The notes: a model not told the origin generated them from the letters alone. A stretch of 64,000 nucleotides of DNA from an uncultured Collinsella sp. (GCA_937995345.1 CALKKS010000012.1:85291-149290); one strand, 5' to 3'; shown: positions 51,517-60,428, numbered from the stretch's first letter. Numbers and translations: made by a program.

Positions 51517-52245
51517 TTACTCCTCCGATACGGTGGCCGCGCTGCCGGCTTCTTCGGCATCGTCACCGGCAGAAGGCTCGGCCAGGCGATAGCCCACACC
51601 GCGCACGGTCTCGATAGCGCTCGCATGCTCGCCGAGCTTTTGGCGAAGCGTCTGCACGTGCACGTCGACAGTGCGCGAACCACCGTCAAAGTCCCAGCCC
51701 CACACGCTCTGCAGCAGCGACTCGCGGGTAAAAACCACGCCGGGCTTGCGCATGAGGTACTCGAGCAGGTCGAACTCGCGCAGCGTGAGCTTGAGCGGTT
51801 CACCGGCAACAGTCACTTCGCGGTGGCTGGGCGAAAGCACGATATCGCCCACGCTGAGCACATCGCTCGCCTGCTTGACCATGCCGCCGCGGCGCAGCAG
51901 CGCACGGCAGCGGCTGGCGAGCTCCATGAGCGAAAACGGCTTGGTCAGGTAGTCGTCGGCACCGCCATCGAGCGCCATGACCTTGTCGAGCTCGGTGTCC
52001 TTGGCGGTGAGCATCATGATGGGCACCGTCGCCGTCAGGCGATCGGCGCGCAGGCGACGCATAATCGCCAAGCCGTCGGTATCGGGCAGCATGATGTCGA
52101 GCAGCACAGCATCGGGCACCCGTCGCGCCACGGCGGCCTTAAACTCGCCATCGCACGAAAAGCCCTCGGCCTCGATCCCCTGCTTGCGCAGCGCATAGAC
52201 CGTCAAATCCCTGATGTTGTCATCGTCCTCGACGTAATAAATCAT
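51517..52245 (-). CDS. phoB: PhoB/RegX3-like response regulator
   Basis: This 242-residue OmpR-family regulator has a receiver domain with phosphoacceptor Asp50 (LLDIMLPD), the Thr/Lys switch residues (MLTAKD, YLTKPFS) and a winged-helix DNA-binding domain (LTLREFDLLEYLM, SRTVDVHVQTLRQKL). It is followed three bases on by the PhoR-like kinase and preceded by pstB, forming pstB-phoB-phoR. AAGGGG precedes ATG 52245. The C-terminal 20 residues are acidic and low-complexity. Confidence 0.9.
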   Translation of the reverse strand: MIYYVEDDDNIRDLTVYALRKQGIEAEGFSCDGEFKAAVARRVPDAVLLDIMLPDTDGLAIMRRLRADRLTATVPIMMLTAKDTELDKVMALDGGADDYLTKPFSLMELASRCRALLRRGGMVKQASDVLSVGDIVLSPSHREVTVAGEPLKLTLREFDLLEYLMRKPGVVFTRESLLQSVWGWDFDGGSRTVDVHVQTLRQKLGEHASAIETVRGVGYRLAEPSAGDDAEEAGSAATVSEE

Positions 52246-52309
52246 GTTGAACCCCTTTGCGGCCGGTATGACCGCATCTTAACCCTAAAGGCGCCTGTGC
52301 AAGATGGTA

Positions 52310-53185
52310 TCAGCCAAAACGCCCCGTCAAATAATCCGCCGTGCGCGGATCGGTCGGGTTTTTGAAGAGCTGAGCGGTGGGCGCATGCTCCACCAGCTCG
52401 CCCAGCAAAAAGAACGCGACCGAGTCGGAGATGCGTGCAGCCTGCTGCATGTTGTGCGTAACGACCACCAACGTGCAGGTCTCCTTGAGCTCGCAGGCCA
52501 GCTGCTCCACCACCAGCGTCGATACGGGGTCGAGTGCCGAGGTCGGCTCGTCCATCAGCAGAATGTCGGGCTGAACGGCCAGCGCACGGGCGATGCACAG
52601 GCGCTGCTGCTGGCCGCCCGAAAGACCCAAGCCCGATTCCTTGAGCTTGTCCTTGACCTCGTCCCACAGCGCGGCGCGGCGCAGGGAGTCCTCGACCAGC
52701 TCGTCGAGCACGGCGCGGTCGCGCACGCCCATGCCGCGAGGACCGTAGGCAACGTTGTCGTAGATGCTCATGGGAAACGGATTGGGGCGCTGGAACACCA
52801 TACCCACGCGCTGGCGCAGGCGGCAGATGTCGTAGTCGCCCAGGATATTCTGGCCGTCGAGTGCAATCTTGCCCTCGATGCGGCAATCTTTGATGCCGTC
52901 GTTCATGCGGTTAAAGCAGCGCAGCAGCGTCGACTTTCCGCAGCCCGAAGGCCCGATGAACGAGGTGATCTGCTTGTCGCGGATCTTGATGGACACGTCC
53001 TTGAGCGCATGGTGGTCGCCATAGAACAGGTCGAGGCCCTCAACATCAATGCGCGTCGGCGAGGCGGCGAGGTCCTCCGCCGTGGGGCGAGTCGCATCCC
53101 CAACTTCGCGCTCGTGCGCGGCCTCGGCCTGCGCTTCCATGAGTTCCTCAAGCTCCATGGGCTCCATAGCCGCAGCAGCCGTCAT
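52310..53185 (-). CDS. pstB: Phosphate ABC transporter ATP-binding protein
   Basis: PstB energises high-affinity phosphate import. The 291-residue protein has Walker A (GPSGCGKST), Q-loop (VFQRPNPFP, typical of PstB), signature LSGGQQQRL and Walker B (ILLMDEPTSALDP). An unusual acidic N-terminal extension of about 47 residues, Glu/Ala-rich, precedes the ABC domain. ATG 53185 was chosen because GGAGG lies eight bases upstream. pstS, pstC, pstA and phoU are not adjacent: the upstream neighbour is a VanS-like kinase. Confidence 0.92.
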   Translation of the reverse strand: MTAAAAMEPMELEELMEAQAEAAHEREVGDATRPTAEDLAASPTRIDVEGLDLFYGDHHALKDVSIKIRDKQITSFIGPSGCGKSTLLRCFNRMNDGIKDCRIEGKIALDGQNILGDYDICRLRQRVGMVFQRPNPFPMSIYDNVAYGPRGMGVRDRAVLDELVEDSLRRAALWDEVKDKLKESGLGLSGGQQQRLCIARALAVQPDILLMDEPTSALDPVSTLVVEQLACELKETCTLVVVTHNMQQAARISDSVAFFLLGELVEHAPTAQLFKNPTDPRTADYLTGRFG

Positions 53186-53288
53186 ACCGCATACCTCCAC
53201 ATCGATATCAATTCAGCAGTATCGATAGTAGAAATTGCGGCTCATACGCACGTGAGCGCATTGTCAGGTGTTTGTAAGGTCGCCTTCG

Positions 53289-54527
53289 CTACGCGGCGGG
53301 CAGCGCAATGGTAAACACCGTGTGCTCGGGCGTCGATTCGCACGCAATGGTGCCGCTGTGTGCCGCGACAATCTCCTTGGCGATGGCAAGACCCAGGCCG
53401 GCGCCACCGCGATTGGTCGCACGCGCCGCGTCTAGGCGATAGAACTTCTCAAAGATCACCTTGAGCTTAGCCGCCGGAATCGGATCACCCTGATTGATAA
53501 AGCGAATTCGCACGCCACCGTCATTTTGGCGCCCAGCCTCAATCGTGATGGTCGATCCTTCGTAGCTATAGGCGATGGCATTTTTCATGATGTTGTTGAA
53601 CACGCGAGCCATCTTGTCGCCATCTACGAGCACCGTCAGGTCCTCACGCACATCAACTTGGACATCTTTGTGCTGCTCGTTGAGAGTGGGATAGAACTCA
53701 TCGGCCACCTGTGCCAGCAGCAATCCCAGGTCGACGTAGCCGCGCGTGAGCACAATATCGTGGAAGTCAAAGCGCGTGATATCAAAGAACTCCTCAATAA
53801 GCGCGTCGAGTCGGTGCGCCTTGTCGAGCGCCACGCCCGTAAAGTGCGCGCGCTGCTCAACCGGCAGATCGGGCGCCTCCTGCAACAGCGAGAGGTAGCC
53901 CACCACGCTGGCAAGCGGCGTGCGCAGGTCATGCGCCAAGTATGTGACCAAATCGTCCTTGCGATGCGACTCGTCGCGTAGGGCCTGCTGCACCTTACGC
54001 TCGCGATCGCGCACGCGATTGAGCGCACCCTCGACCTCCAGGAAGTCGCCGTCGATGTTGTCCCACGCGTCGGGATGATCGATCAGGCGATCCTGAATAC
54101 GGGCGGCAAGCACGCGGTCGGAATGCTGCTCACCCTGCTCATAGCCCTGGTAGTACAGAGCGCGGCCGCAAAAGAACAGGACGCACACGGCGAGCGCCAA
54201 GACAAAGCCAAGCATGTTGAATACAAAGCCGGCATCGAACAGCACCGGTCCCTCAATACCACCAAGTGCCATGGCGCCGATCGCCAGCGTCATGACCCAC
54301 GCGGCACCGCCGATCACCACGCAACGGCGCACGATTTCAAAGCGATCGATCAGCAAGAAGCCGATGAGTAGAGCCGCCAAGATACCGGCGATGTTATCAA
54401 TGCCGATCAGCAGCAGACTCAGCAAAAAGAGCAGTACCGTCGCGAGCGCGCGGTTGTCGACGACCGCTCTCACGTATTCAAAGAGCCGATCGGGCACCTC
54501 GAACGCCTGTCTATCGTCTTTTGTCAT
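53289..54527 (-). CDS. VanS-like sensor histidine kinase
   Basis: This 412-residue kinase has four or so N-terminal membrane segments, a charged linker, the phosphorylation box YLAHDLRTPLASVVGYLSLL and ATPase motifs (MKNAIAYS, GGAGLGLAI). The HDLRTPL form is typical of VanS-type kinases. ATG 54527 was chosen because GAGGATC lies just upstream; the frame runs on without a site. It follows the VanR-like regulator by 26 bases. Cell-wall stress sensing is inferred from the neighbouring D,D-carboxypeptidase gene. Confidence 0.85.
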   Translation of the reverse strand: MTKDDRQAFEVPDRLFEYVRAVVDNRALATVLLFLLSLLLIGIDNIAGILAALLIGFLLIDRFEIVRRCVVIGGAAWVMTLAIGAMALGGIEGPVLFDAGFVFNMLGFVLALAVCVLFFCGRALYYQGYEQGEQHSDRVLAARIQDRLIDHPDAWDNIDGDFLEVEGALNRVRDRERKVQQALRDESHRKDDLVTYLAHDLRTPLASVVGYLSLLQEAPDLPVEQRAHFTGVALDKAHRLDALIEEFFDITRFDFHDIVLTRGYVDLGLLLAQVADEFYPTLNEQHKDVQVDVREDLTVLVDGDKMARVFNNIMKNAIAYSYEGSTITIEAGRQNDGGVRIRFINQGDPIPAAKLKVIFEKFYRLDAARATNRGGAGLGLAIAKEIVAAHSGTIACESTPEHTVFTIALPAA

Positions 54528-54553
54528 ATCAAGATCCTCACAAGCGAACAGCG

Positions 54554-55249
54554 TTATTCGATGATGTAGCCGACGCCCCAGACGTTTTTGATAAAACGCG
54601 GCTTTTGGGCGTCGTCGCCGATCTTTTCGCGCAGGTGACGAATGTGCACCATCACCGTATTGTTGGAGCCGGGCATAAAGTCCTCGTTCCACACCGCGCG
54701 GAACAGGTCCTCCACGGGCACTACACTGCCGCGATGCTCGGCCAGATACAGCAAGATGGAATACTCGATGGGCGTGAGGCGCACCGGCGCACCGTCCACC
54801 GTCACGGAGCGAGCGTCACGGTTGATCTCGAGGCCGTCGAGCTGGAGGGTCGGCAACTCGGTCGCCTGCGCGCGGCTACCGTAGCTGGTATAGCGGCGCA
54901 ACTGAGCATGAACGCGCGCGATGAGCTCCAGCGGGCGGAACGGCTTGACCACGTAATCGTCCGCGCCAAGAGAAAGGCCTTCGATTTTATCCTGCTGGGC
55001 ATCACGTGCCGTCAACATAATTACGGGATAGGTATGGCTGGCACGGATGGTACGCAGCAGTTCAAAGCCGTCGATATCGGGCAGCATGACATCAAGCAGT
55101 GCTAGGTCGAACTCTTGCTCCAGGATTGCCTTGGCCGCATCGGCCCCGCTGTAGGCAATCTGGACGTCAAAGCCCTCTTTTGTAAGGTAGATACCAACCA
55201 GGTCGGCGATGGCCTTCTCGTCATCAACTACCAGTATGCGCTCGTTCAT
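54554..55249 (-). CDS. VanR-like response regulator
   Basis: This 231-residue OmpR-family regulator has phosphoacceptor Asp53 (LLDVMLPD), switch residues in MLTARD and YVVKPFRP, and a winged-helix domain (LTPIEYSILLYLAEH, NTVMVHIRHLREKIGD). GAGGAG precedes ATG 55249. It is divergent from the D-Ala-D-Ala carboxypeptidase gene, a likely target. No vanHAX genes are present, so glycopeptide resistance should not be inferred. Confidence 0.87.
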   Translation of the reverse strand: MNERILVVDDEKAIADLVGIYLTKEGFDVQIAYSGADAAKAILEQEFDLALLDVMLPDIDGFELLRTIRASHTYPVIMLTARDAQQDKIEGLSLGADDYVVKPFRPLELIARVHAQLRRYTSYGSRAQATELPTLQLDGLEINRDARSVTVDGAPVRLTPIEYSILLYLAEHRGSVVPVEDLFRAVWNEDFMPGSNNTVMVHIRHLREKIGDDAQKPRFIKNVWGVGYIIE

Positions 55250-55446
55250 GCGTGCTCCTCTCGCGCTCCATTATGCCCGAGGTGGCGCCCGCCACACACA
55301 ACAAGCGTGGGCGATTAAGTCGACCTTAAGCACCCTTGCGCCCATTCGAGCACGAATGCAGGCCATGCGCGCACGCAACGATCGTCGTCGCCGGCAAACG
55401 ATATACTCTAGTGCCAGAAGAGACCATCCCGTCGAAAGTGAAATCT

Positions 55447-56787
55447 GTGAAGTCCCTCACCTCTTTTGCAAAGCGCTCCGCCCAGCTTGCCGCCGGCTTT
55501 GCCTGCGCCATCGCCCTTGTTGCCGGCGCGCCCGCTGTTGCCGGCGCCCAAGTACTCACGACCGACGACGTCTGCGGCAAGACCGCCGACGTCCGCGGCA
55601 TCACGACAGAAAACCTGCCCGACATCGAGGCAACTAATGCCCTTGTTATGGGCAAGGATGGCACCGTCTACTATGGACGCGGCGCCGATGAGCAGGTAAA
55701 GATTGCCTCGATCACCAAGGTCATGACCGCAATCCTGACCGTCGAAAACTGCAAGATGGACGAGAAGGTCACGGTGAGCAACGCTGCCGCCACCGTAGGC
55801 AACTCGACTGCCGGCCTGCTCGAAGGCGACGAGCTCACTGTGGAGCAGGCTCTGCGCGGCCTGATGATCCCCTCGGGCAACGACGCCGCCATCGTGCTTG
55901 CCGAGTACGTGGGCAAAAAGATCGACCCCAAGACCAAAGACGCCGAGGCAACCTTTGTGAAGGCTATGAACGAGCGCGCCAAAAAGCTCGGCTGCACCGG
56001 CACGGTCTTTGAGAACCCACACGGTCTGGACTTTGATGAATGGGCCGGCGACATGCACTCAACCGCACATGACGTGGCACTGATGATGCGGGAAGCCATG
56101 AAAAACGATACGATTCGTGAAGTCGTCGCGAGCGAGGATTCTTGGATTGAGGTCGCGGGCGCCGATGGCTCTGACCATTCACATTCCATGGACACGCACA
56201 ACGTTTTGCTCGGTCAGGACGGAAACATTGGCGGCAAGACCGGCACCACCGACGACGCGGGCTATTGCTTTACGAGCGCCTACAACCGCGACGGCGACGA
56301 GGTCTACACCGTCGTTTTGAACTCCACCACCACCGACCAGCGCTTTACCGATACCGCCACCCTTGCCAACTGGTACTACGGCCACAAGGTCACGGTCGCG
56401 ATCGCCAACACGCAGGAGAAGACCGCCAACGGCAACCCGCTCATGGCACGCATTAGCCAGACAGATTGGACGGACAAGACGATCGACGCCACGCTCGCCG
56501 ACCCCGCCGCACAGGCAACGGTGTTCTCACTCGCCGGCGAAGTGACCGAAAAGGTTAGCTACGATGACCTTTCGGGCACGGTGCATGTTGGCGATAAGGT
56601 GGGCAGCGTTACGCTTAAGCAGGACGGCACCAAGATCGCCGTCATGGATCTGGTCGCCGACGAGGAAGGAACGGGGCCCAATCCCATCGAGTGGCTGCTC
56701 GTGAAGCTCGACCGCCTGGGCCGCCGCATCGACAACCGCCCGCTCACAGCCGAGAGCGAGACCGTAGCCAAGGCTCCTGAGGTGTAG
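55447..56787 (+). CDS. D-alanyl-D-alanine carboxypeptidase (S11, DacA type)
   Basis: This penicillin-binding enzyme trims the terminal D-Ala from peptidoglycan stem peptides. Active-site motifs are SITK (Ser88-Lys91), SGN (143-145) and KTG (264-266). An N-terminal signal peptide (SAQLAAGFACAIALVAGAPAVAGA) and a C-terminal PBP5-like beta domain are seen; the extreme C-terminus is amphipathic rather than a clear membrane anchor. Start is uncertain: GTG 55447 has GAAAG upstream, GTG 55438 is an alternative; TATACT at 55402-55407 looks like the -10 box, which argues against earlier starts. It is divergent from the VanR-like gene. Confidence 0.88.
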   Translation: MKSLTSFAKRSAQLAAGFACAIALVAGAPAVAGAQVLTTDDVCGKTADVRGITTENLPDIEATNALVMGKDGTVYYGRGADEQVKIASITKVMTAILTVENCKMDEKVTVSNAAATVGNSTAGLLEGDELTVEQALRGLMIPSGNDAAIVLAEYVGKKIDPKTKDAEATFVKAMNERAKKLGCTGTVFENPHGLDFDEWAGDMHSTAHDVALMMREAMKNDTIREVVASEDSWIEVAGADGSDHSHSMDTHNVLLGQDGNIGGKTGTTDDAGYCFTSAYNRDGDEVYTVVLNSTTTDQRFTDTATLANWYYGHKVTVAIANTQEKTANGNPLMARISQTDWTDKTIDATLADPAAQATVFSLAGEVTEKVSYDDLSGTVHVGDKVGSVTLKQDGTKIAVMDLVADEEGTGPNPIEWLLVKLDRLGRRIDNRPLTAESETVAKAPEV

Positions 56788-56816
56788 GGCCAGAGTGATA
56801 TCACATCGAACCAAAT

Positions 56817-56845
56817 GAGGCGTCCAACGGGGCGCCTCTTTTTTT
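56817..56845 (+). terminator. Terminator of the carboxypeptidase gene
   Basis: GAGGCGTCC (56817-56825) pairs with GGGGCGCCTC (ending 56838) and is followed by seven T. Confidence 0.8.
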
Positions 56846-56847
56846 GA

Positions 56848-57060
56848 GGGTTCGAATCCCCAGTTAACGCTCTTGAAACTAAAAAAGGGCCCCAAATGGA
56901 ACCCTTCTTTAAAGTCTTACTGGCGGAGAGCTGGGGATGTCCGGGCATGCTACGCATGCCCTCCGGCTTCAAAGCCTAGCGGCTTTTCGCCCACGGGCTA
57001 CAAACGCATTCGCGTTTGCTTGACGCCCGTGCCCTCTCGGGTTCGAATCCCCAGCTAACG
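56848..57060. repeat. tRNA-Ser 3'-end duplication carrying a structured 100-nt element
   Basis: GGGTTCGAATCCCCAG occurs on the plus strand at 56848 and again at 57039, 191 bp apart. Each is followed by a terminator-like AAGGGCCCC stem and then the 3' end of tRNA-Ser. The first tRNA copy (56921-56938) breaks off in the T-loop and runs into a 100-nt element (56939-57038). The second is the complete tRNA. The element shares its core (56988-57034) with the one at 63141-63188 beside tRNA-Arg. Confidence 0.7.
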
Positions 57061-57071
57061 TAGCTGATATT

Positions 57072-57101
57072 AAAAAAGGGCCCCAAATGGGACCCTTCTT
57101 T
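57072..57101 (-). terminator. tRNA-Ser terminator
   Basis: AAGGGCCCC and GGGACCCTT form a stem around AAAT, followed by six T on the minus strand. An almost identical copy lies at 56881-56910. Confidence 0.75.
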
Positions 57102-57111
57102 CGATTCATAC

Positions 57112-57202
57112 TGGCGGAGAGCTGGGGATTCGAACCCCAGATGCCCTTTTGGGGCATACTCGCTTAGCAGGCGAGCACCTTCGGCCTCTCGGTCAGCTCT
57201 CC
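57112..57202 (-). tRNA. tRNA-Ser (anticodon GCT)
   Basis: On the minus strand GGAGAGC (57202-57196) pairs with GCTCTCC (57122-57116), followed by G and an encoded CCA (57114-57112). The anticodon loop contains CTGCTAA, the long variable arm expected for serine is present, and the T-arm is GGGTTCGAATCCC-like. Confidence 0.93.
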
Positions 57203-57296
57203 GTAACAGCCGTTCTATAGTAACCAAACAGTCGAGGATGGGCAAGGGGGAATTTTGGAGCGATTCCAATTTGCCAGTAGACGTCTCAGTCAATCA

Positions 57297-57433
57297 TCTC
57301 AATCTGTAACAGGTACAGGCCGAATCTTCGTCCAGATGTTACAGATTTAGACAAACAGTCAGCGCCAGCCGCAAACGTCTCAATCTGTAACAGTTATCGA
57401 CCAAATCGACCCGTATATGTTACAGATCGAGAC
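57297..57433. repeat. Two matched inverted repeats with 24-nt spacers
   Basis: TCTCAATCTGTAACAG opens both units (57297 and 57378) and TGTTACAGAT near 57337 and 57419 closes them; arms are complementary over 15-16 bases, e.g. GTCTCAATCTGTAACA with TGTTACAGATCGAGAC in unit 2. Both spacers are 24 nt but differ in sequence. They lie in the gap between tRNA-Ser and the minus-strand ATPase gene. Role unknown. Confidence 0.6.
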
Positions 57434-57481
57434 AAAGATACGAGGGCTGCCCAGCGGCGGCACCGATGCTCCCAGTCTTTA

Positions 57482-58564
57482 TTAGCCCTTTCGAACGGTT
57501 TCCAACAGATAATCGCGCATGTACGGAATTGCGAACGAAACACAGCCGTAGCCTGCAGGTTCAATCAGTCCCGCATCGATCAGGCGCTTGCGATACGACC
57601 CGACTTTGTTCGCCGGCAAGCCCATCTTTTTGGCGATATCGCCGTTCGCAATCTCATCGCCCTCACATTGCGCCATCGCCGCGAGATACTGAAACTGCCG
57701 CTCCGACACCCTGCGCAACGCAGGGGCAATCACCATAGCATTAAAACTATCAAGAGCCGCCTGGATACCCTTGCGAGCTGCCTCTTCGTCCACGCTCTCT
57801 GCCCCGCTGCGCGCAGCAACCTGCCAAGCGTAATATCCGACCAGCTGGACCATAAAGGGATAGCCCGCCGAAGCCTTTGTCAAAAGCTCAGCAACGCCTT
57901 CGTCGAGCTCCTTGCCCGCACGCCTCATCGTATCCTCAAACGATCCGCCGACTTCAAAATCTGAAAGCCGCGTAAGTTCAATATGCTTCGCCCTCTGAAG
58001 GAACGTCAACGTATCATCCACCACCACGCCATCCACCGACGTTGGCAAACCAGCGAATGCAAAGGCGACATTCGCCCCTTGGCGAATCAAGAGCTGCATT
58101 TCATTGCCCAGCTCTCGCATTTCCTCAGTTGAGGCGTCCTGAATCTCATCGAGCGTAATGAGCAAGCCGCCGCGCTTCGCGGCTTCGTACATCGCCTCGC
58201 CCAGATGGGACGCCGACTTCGACACCTCCACGGAGCCAAGGCTGACTCCTAGAATCGACGGAGAAATCGACATTGATTCAAGACGAACATTTCGCTGCAG
58301 AGCCTCGAGAATTCTATTGCAAAAACCGGTATTTGAGGCGACGTCAACGACTTCAAATCCTTTTTTGCGCGCAAGATCACCCAATGCGTTAAGGAGCACC
58401 GTTTTACCCGTGCCACGAACACCAGAGATACGCATGAGCCGATCGGGGGCGCCGGGACCGTTCTCCAGAGCCTCGGCAAAGTCATCCAAAACAGCGTCGC
58501 GTCCGATAAGCTCAGGCGGATTCATTCCCGCCGTTGGCTTAAAAGGATTAATAGCTTTAGACAT
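57482..58564 (-). CDS. AAA-type ATPase with C-terminal winged helix
   Basis: This 360-residue protein has Walker A (SGVRGTGKTVLL), Walker B (LLITLDEIQDA), a sensor-1-like FAFAGLP and a C-terminal winged-helix region (IANGDIAKKMGLPANKVGSYRKRLIDAGLI). The family is scattered in bacterial and archaeal genomes and its function is not known; defence, partition or regulatory roles have been proposed for relatives. ATG 58564 was chosen because GAGGAGGG lies just upstream. A tandem TTTARCA array precedes it. Confidence 0.8.
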   Translation of the reverse strand: MSKAINPFKPTAGMNPPELIGRDAVLDDFAEALENGPGAPDRLMRISGVRGTGKTVLLNALGDLARKKGFEVVDVASNTGFCNRILEALQRNVRLESMSISPSILGVSLGSVEVSKSASHLGEAMYEAAKRGGLLITLDEIQDASTEEMRELGNEMQLLIRQGANVAFAFAGLPTSVDGVVVDDTLTFLQRAKHIELTRLSDFEVGGSFEDTMRRAGKELDEGVAELLTKASAGYPFMVQLVGYYAWQVAARSGAESVDEEAARKGIQAALDSFNAMVIAPALRRVSERQFQYLAAMAQCEGDEIANGDIAKKMGLPANKVGSYRKRLIDAGLIEPAGYGCVSFAIPYMRDYLLETVRKG

Positions 58565-58582
58565 TCGGCCCTCCTCTGCTAG

Positions 58583-58637
58583 TTTTAACAACTTTAACAA
58601 AGTTTAGCAACTTTAGCAGAGTTTAACAGTTTTAGCA
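58583..58637. repeat. Six tandem TTTARCA repeats upstream of the ATPase gene
   Basis: TTTTAACAA, CTTTAACAA, GTTTAGCAA, CTTTAGCAG, GTTTAACAG and TTTTAGCAG follow each other at 9-10 bp steps. They begin 19 bases before the start codon and cover the promoter region, as an autoregulatory binding array would. Confidence 0.55.
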
Positions 58638-58699
58638 GGCTCGGTGGCTTTATGCCTTACCGACCCTGTCGGGTCCTCTCGCCCGCGCCGATACAAATA

Positions 58700-58917
58700 G
58701 CACGGCTCAGCCCCTCTATGCCGCCCCTACCCCAGTGAGCGGTTGAGGGAGCCGAGTTCGTCGTTGCCCATGGTGCGCCACATTTGATAGATGCAGCCGC
58801 GCGCCAAGAAAAAGAAGCCGTTATCGACGAGTTGCACGGCGGCATCCGCGAGTTGATTGGTCACGGCGGGCACCGGCGGCAGCTCAAGCCCAGCCCTGCG
58901 GATGGTCTCGACCGCGT
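58700..58917 (-). pseudogene. Duplicated 3' fragment of the TPR-protein gene
   Basis: The minus strand encodes AVETIRRAGLELPPVPAVTN and on to GNDELGSLNRSLG, matching the last 63 residues of the 813-residue protein at 60452-62893 apart from one residue, and the match continues past the stop (GCACGGCTCAGCC). The matching segments 58700-58917 and 60434-60637 form direct repeats around the ATPase-DUF234 gene. An ATG at 58927 could make a 66-residue peptide, but it lacks the rest of the protein. Confidence 0.75.
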
Positions 58918-59018
58918 CTTTATGCATCTCTACTCTGCCATCTGTTCAATATAGTAATTCATACCTTAATTCGTTATAGTATAATTAGTTATACCTTATC
59001 TATATGTAGGTGATGCAA
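58918..59018 (+). promoter_or_regulatory. AT-rich promoter region of the ATPase-DUF234 gene
   Basis: This stretch is far richer in A/T than its surroundings. TATAAT (near 58978-58983) is a likely -10 box and ATACCTTA occurs twice around it. It begins where similarity to the TPR gene ends, marking the left edge of the inserted segment. Confidence 0.5.
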
Positions 59019-60428
59019 ATGCCGTCTTTTGTTGGGCGAGAGCGCGAGCTGTGCGAGCTCGATGCCGCCTACTCCAGCGATTCTTTTCAATTTGCCGTTG
59101 TCTATGGACGCCGCCGCGTCGGCAAGACAAGCCTGCTCAGAACCTTTGTCGCCAATAAGCCAATAGTTTGCTTTTTCACGGCGCTCGAAACAACTATTGG
59201 CGACAACGTTCGCCTGCTCAACAAGGCCCTTTCGGAAATCGACCCAGCCTTTGGCCTGATGACGCCTGAGCCAACGACAAACTCTATTTGTAACGCACTC
59301 ACCGCTGCCTTTGAGATCGCTCAAAAGGAGCGTCTGGTTCTTGTTATCGATGAATATCCCTATCTGGCCGCCTGCTATCCGGGCATCTCGTCGTTCCTTC
59401 AGGTTCTCATCGACCAAAACCGCGAATCGAGCAAGCTGTTCCTTATTCTGTGCGGGTCTTCAATGAGCTTTATGGAGCACCAGGTCATGGGCTATAAAAG
59501 CCCTCTATACGGACGCAGAACTCTGCAGATAAAGCTCAAGCCCTTTTCCATTTTCGATGCCAAGAAAATGCTTCCACAAGCCGATCCTCAAAAGCTTGTC
59601 GAGCTCTATGCGGCTGTGGGCGGCATCCCCATGTATCTCAGCCAGTTCGATGATTCGGATTCAACGGCAGGCAATCTTGCAAAGCATGTTTTGCGTCAGG
59701 ACGCCTACTTGCATATCGAACCCGAAAACTACCTGCTTCAAGAGGTGCGGAATCCCGCCATTTACAACGCCGTTATTTCTGCGATTGCCAACGGCTACGT
59801 CAGGCCTAAGGAGATTGCCGATACCACTGGCCTCAACAGCCCGCAAGTATCCCAATTACTTGACGCCCTTGCCGAGCTTCAGCTTGTTGAGCGCGTAACG
59901 CCTCAAGTCCATGCCAAAAAACGTCAGGTTTTCTACCGCATCGGCGATAACCTCTTTCGTTTTTGGTACTACTTCATTCCCAAATACGCCGGCGCACTCG
60001 AAGTTGGACTCGAGGATAAAATTGCAAGCGCAATCGTTAAAACCGATTTCCCGACATTCGTTGGGCCGGTATTCGAGGACGTTTGTCGCCAATGGTTAGC
60101 TCAACAAGTGGCCAACGGCAACCTGGACATTCTGTTTAAAGGAATCGGAACGTGGTGGGGAACCAATCCTCAAACAAAGCAGCAGGAAGAAATCGACATC
60201 GTGTTCGAAAGTATCGATAACGGGCTCATCGTCGGCGAATGTAAATGGCGAAATGAGGCTGTGGACGCCGACGTGCTCGATACACTCCTACGCCGCGGTG
60301 CCCTTTTGGGCGAGCGTATCGAGCGGTACTACTTGTTCTCAAAGGAAGGATTTACCGACAACTGCCGCCAACGCGCCGCTGCGATAGGCAATGTCGAGCT
60401 TGTTACGCTCAAAGAGATGCTGGGGTGA
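59019..60428 (+). CDS. AAA ATPase with C-terminal DUF234 nuclease-like domain
   Basis: This 469-residue protein starts PSFVGRERELCELDAAY and has Walker A (YGRRRVGKTSLL), Walker B (LVLVIDEYPYL), a winged-helix linker (KEIADTTGLNSPQVSQLLDAL) and a C-terminal DUF234 domain with a PD-(D/E)XK-like pattern (EIDIVFE then GECKW). Function of this archaeal-type family is unproven. Start at ATG 59019 has AGGTG six bases upstream. Base composition is lower in GC than its neighbours, and the gene is bracketed by ~200-bp direct repeats, suggesting acquisition by insertion. Confidence 0.85.
   Translation: MPSFVGRERELCELDAAYSSDSFQFAVVYGRRRVGKTSLLRTFVANKPIVCFFTALETTIGDNVRLLNKALSEIDPAFGLMTPEPTTNSICNALTAAFEIAQKERLVLVIDEYPYLAACYPGISSFLQVLIDQNRESSKLFLILCGSSMSFMEHQVMGYKSPLYGRRTLQIKLKPFSIFDAKKMLPQADPQKLVELYAAVGGIPMYLSQFDDSDSTAGNLAKHVLRQDAYLHIEPENYLLQEVRNPAIYNAVISAIANGYVRPKEIADTTGLNSPQVSQLLDALAELQLVERVTPQVHAKKRQVFYRIGDNLFRFWYYFIPKYAGALEVGLEDKIASAIVKTDFPTFVGPVFEDVCRQWLAQQVANGNLDILFKGIGTWWGTNPQTKQQEEIDIVFESIDNGLIVGECKWRNEAVDADVLDTLLRRGALLGERIERYYLFSKEGFTDNCRQRAAAIGNVELVTLKEMLG

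Noticed and set aside
54554..55249. Glycopeptide resistance locus
   Set aside because: VanR/VanS-like proteins are present but no vanH, vanA/B-type ligase or vanX gene; a general cell-wall regulator is more likely.
56921..56938. A second tRNA-Ser gene
   Set aside because: Only the 3' end is present and it breaks off in the T-loop; no anticodon or D arm follows.
57297..57433. A short CRISPR array
   Set aside because: The repeats are inverted pairs rather than direct repeats, there are only two units, and no cas gene is nearby.
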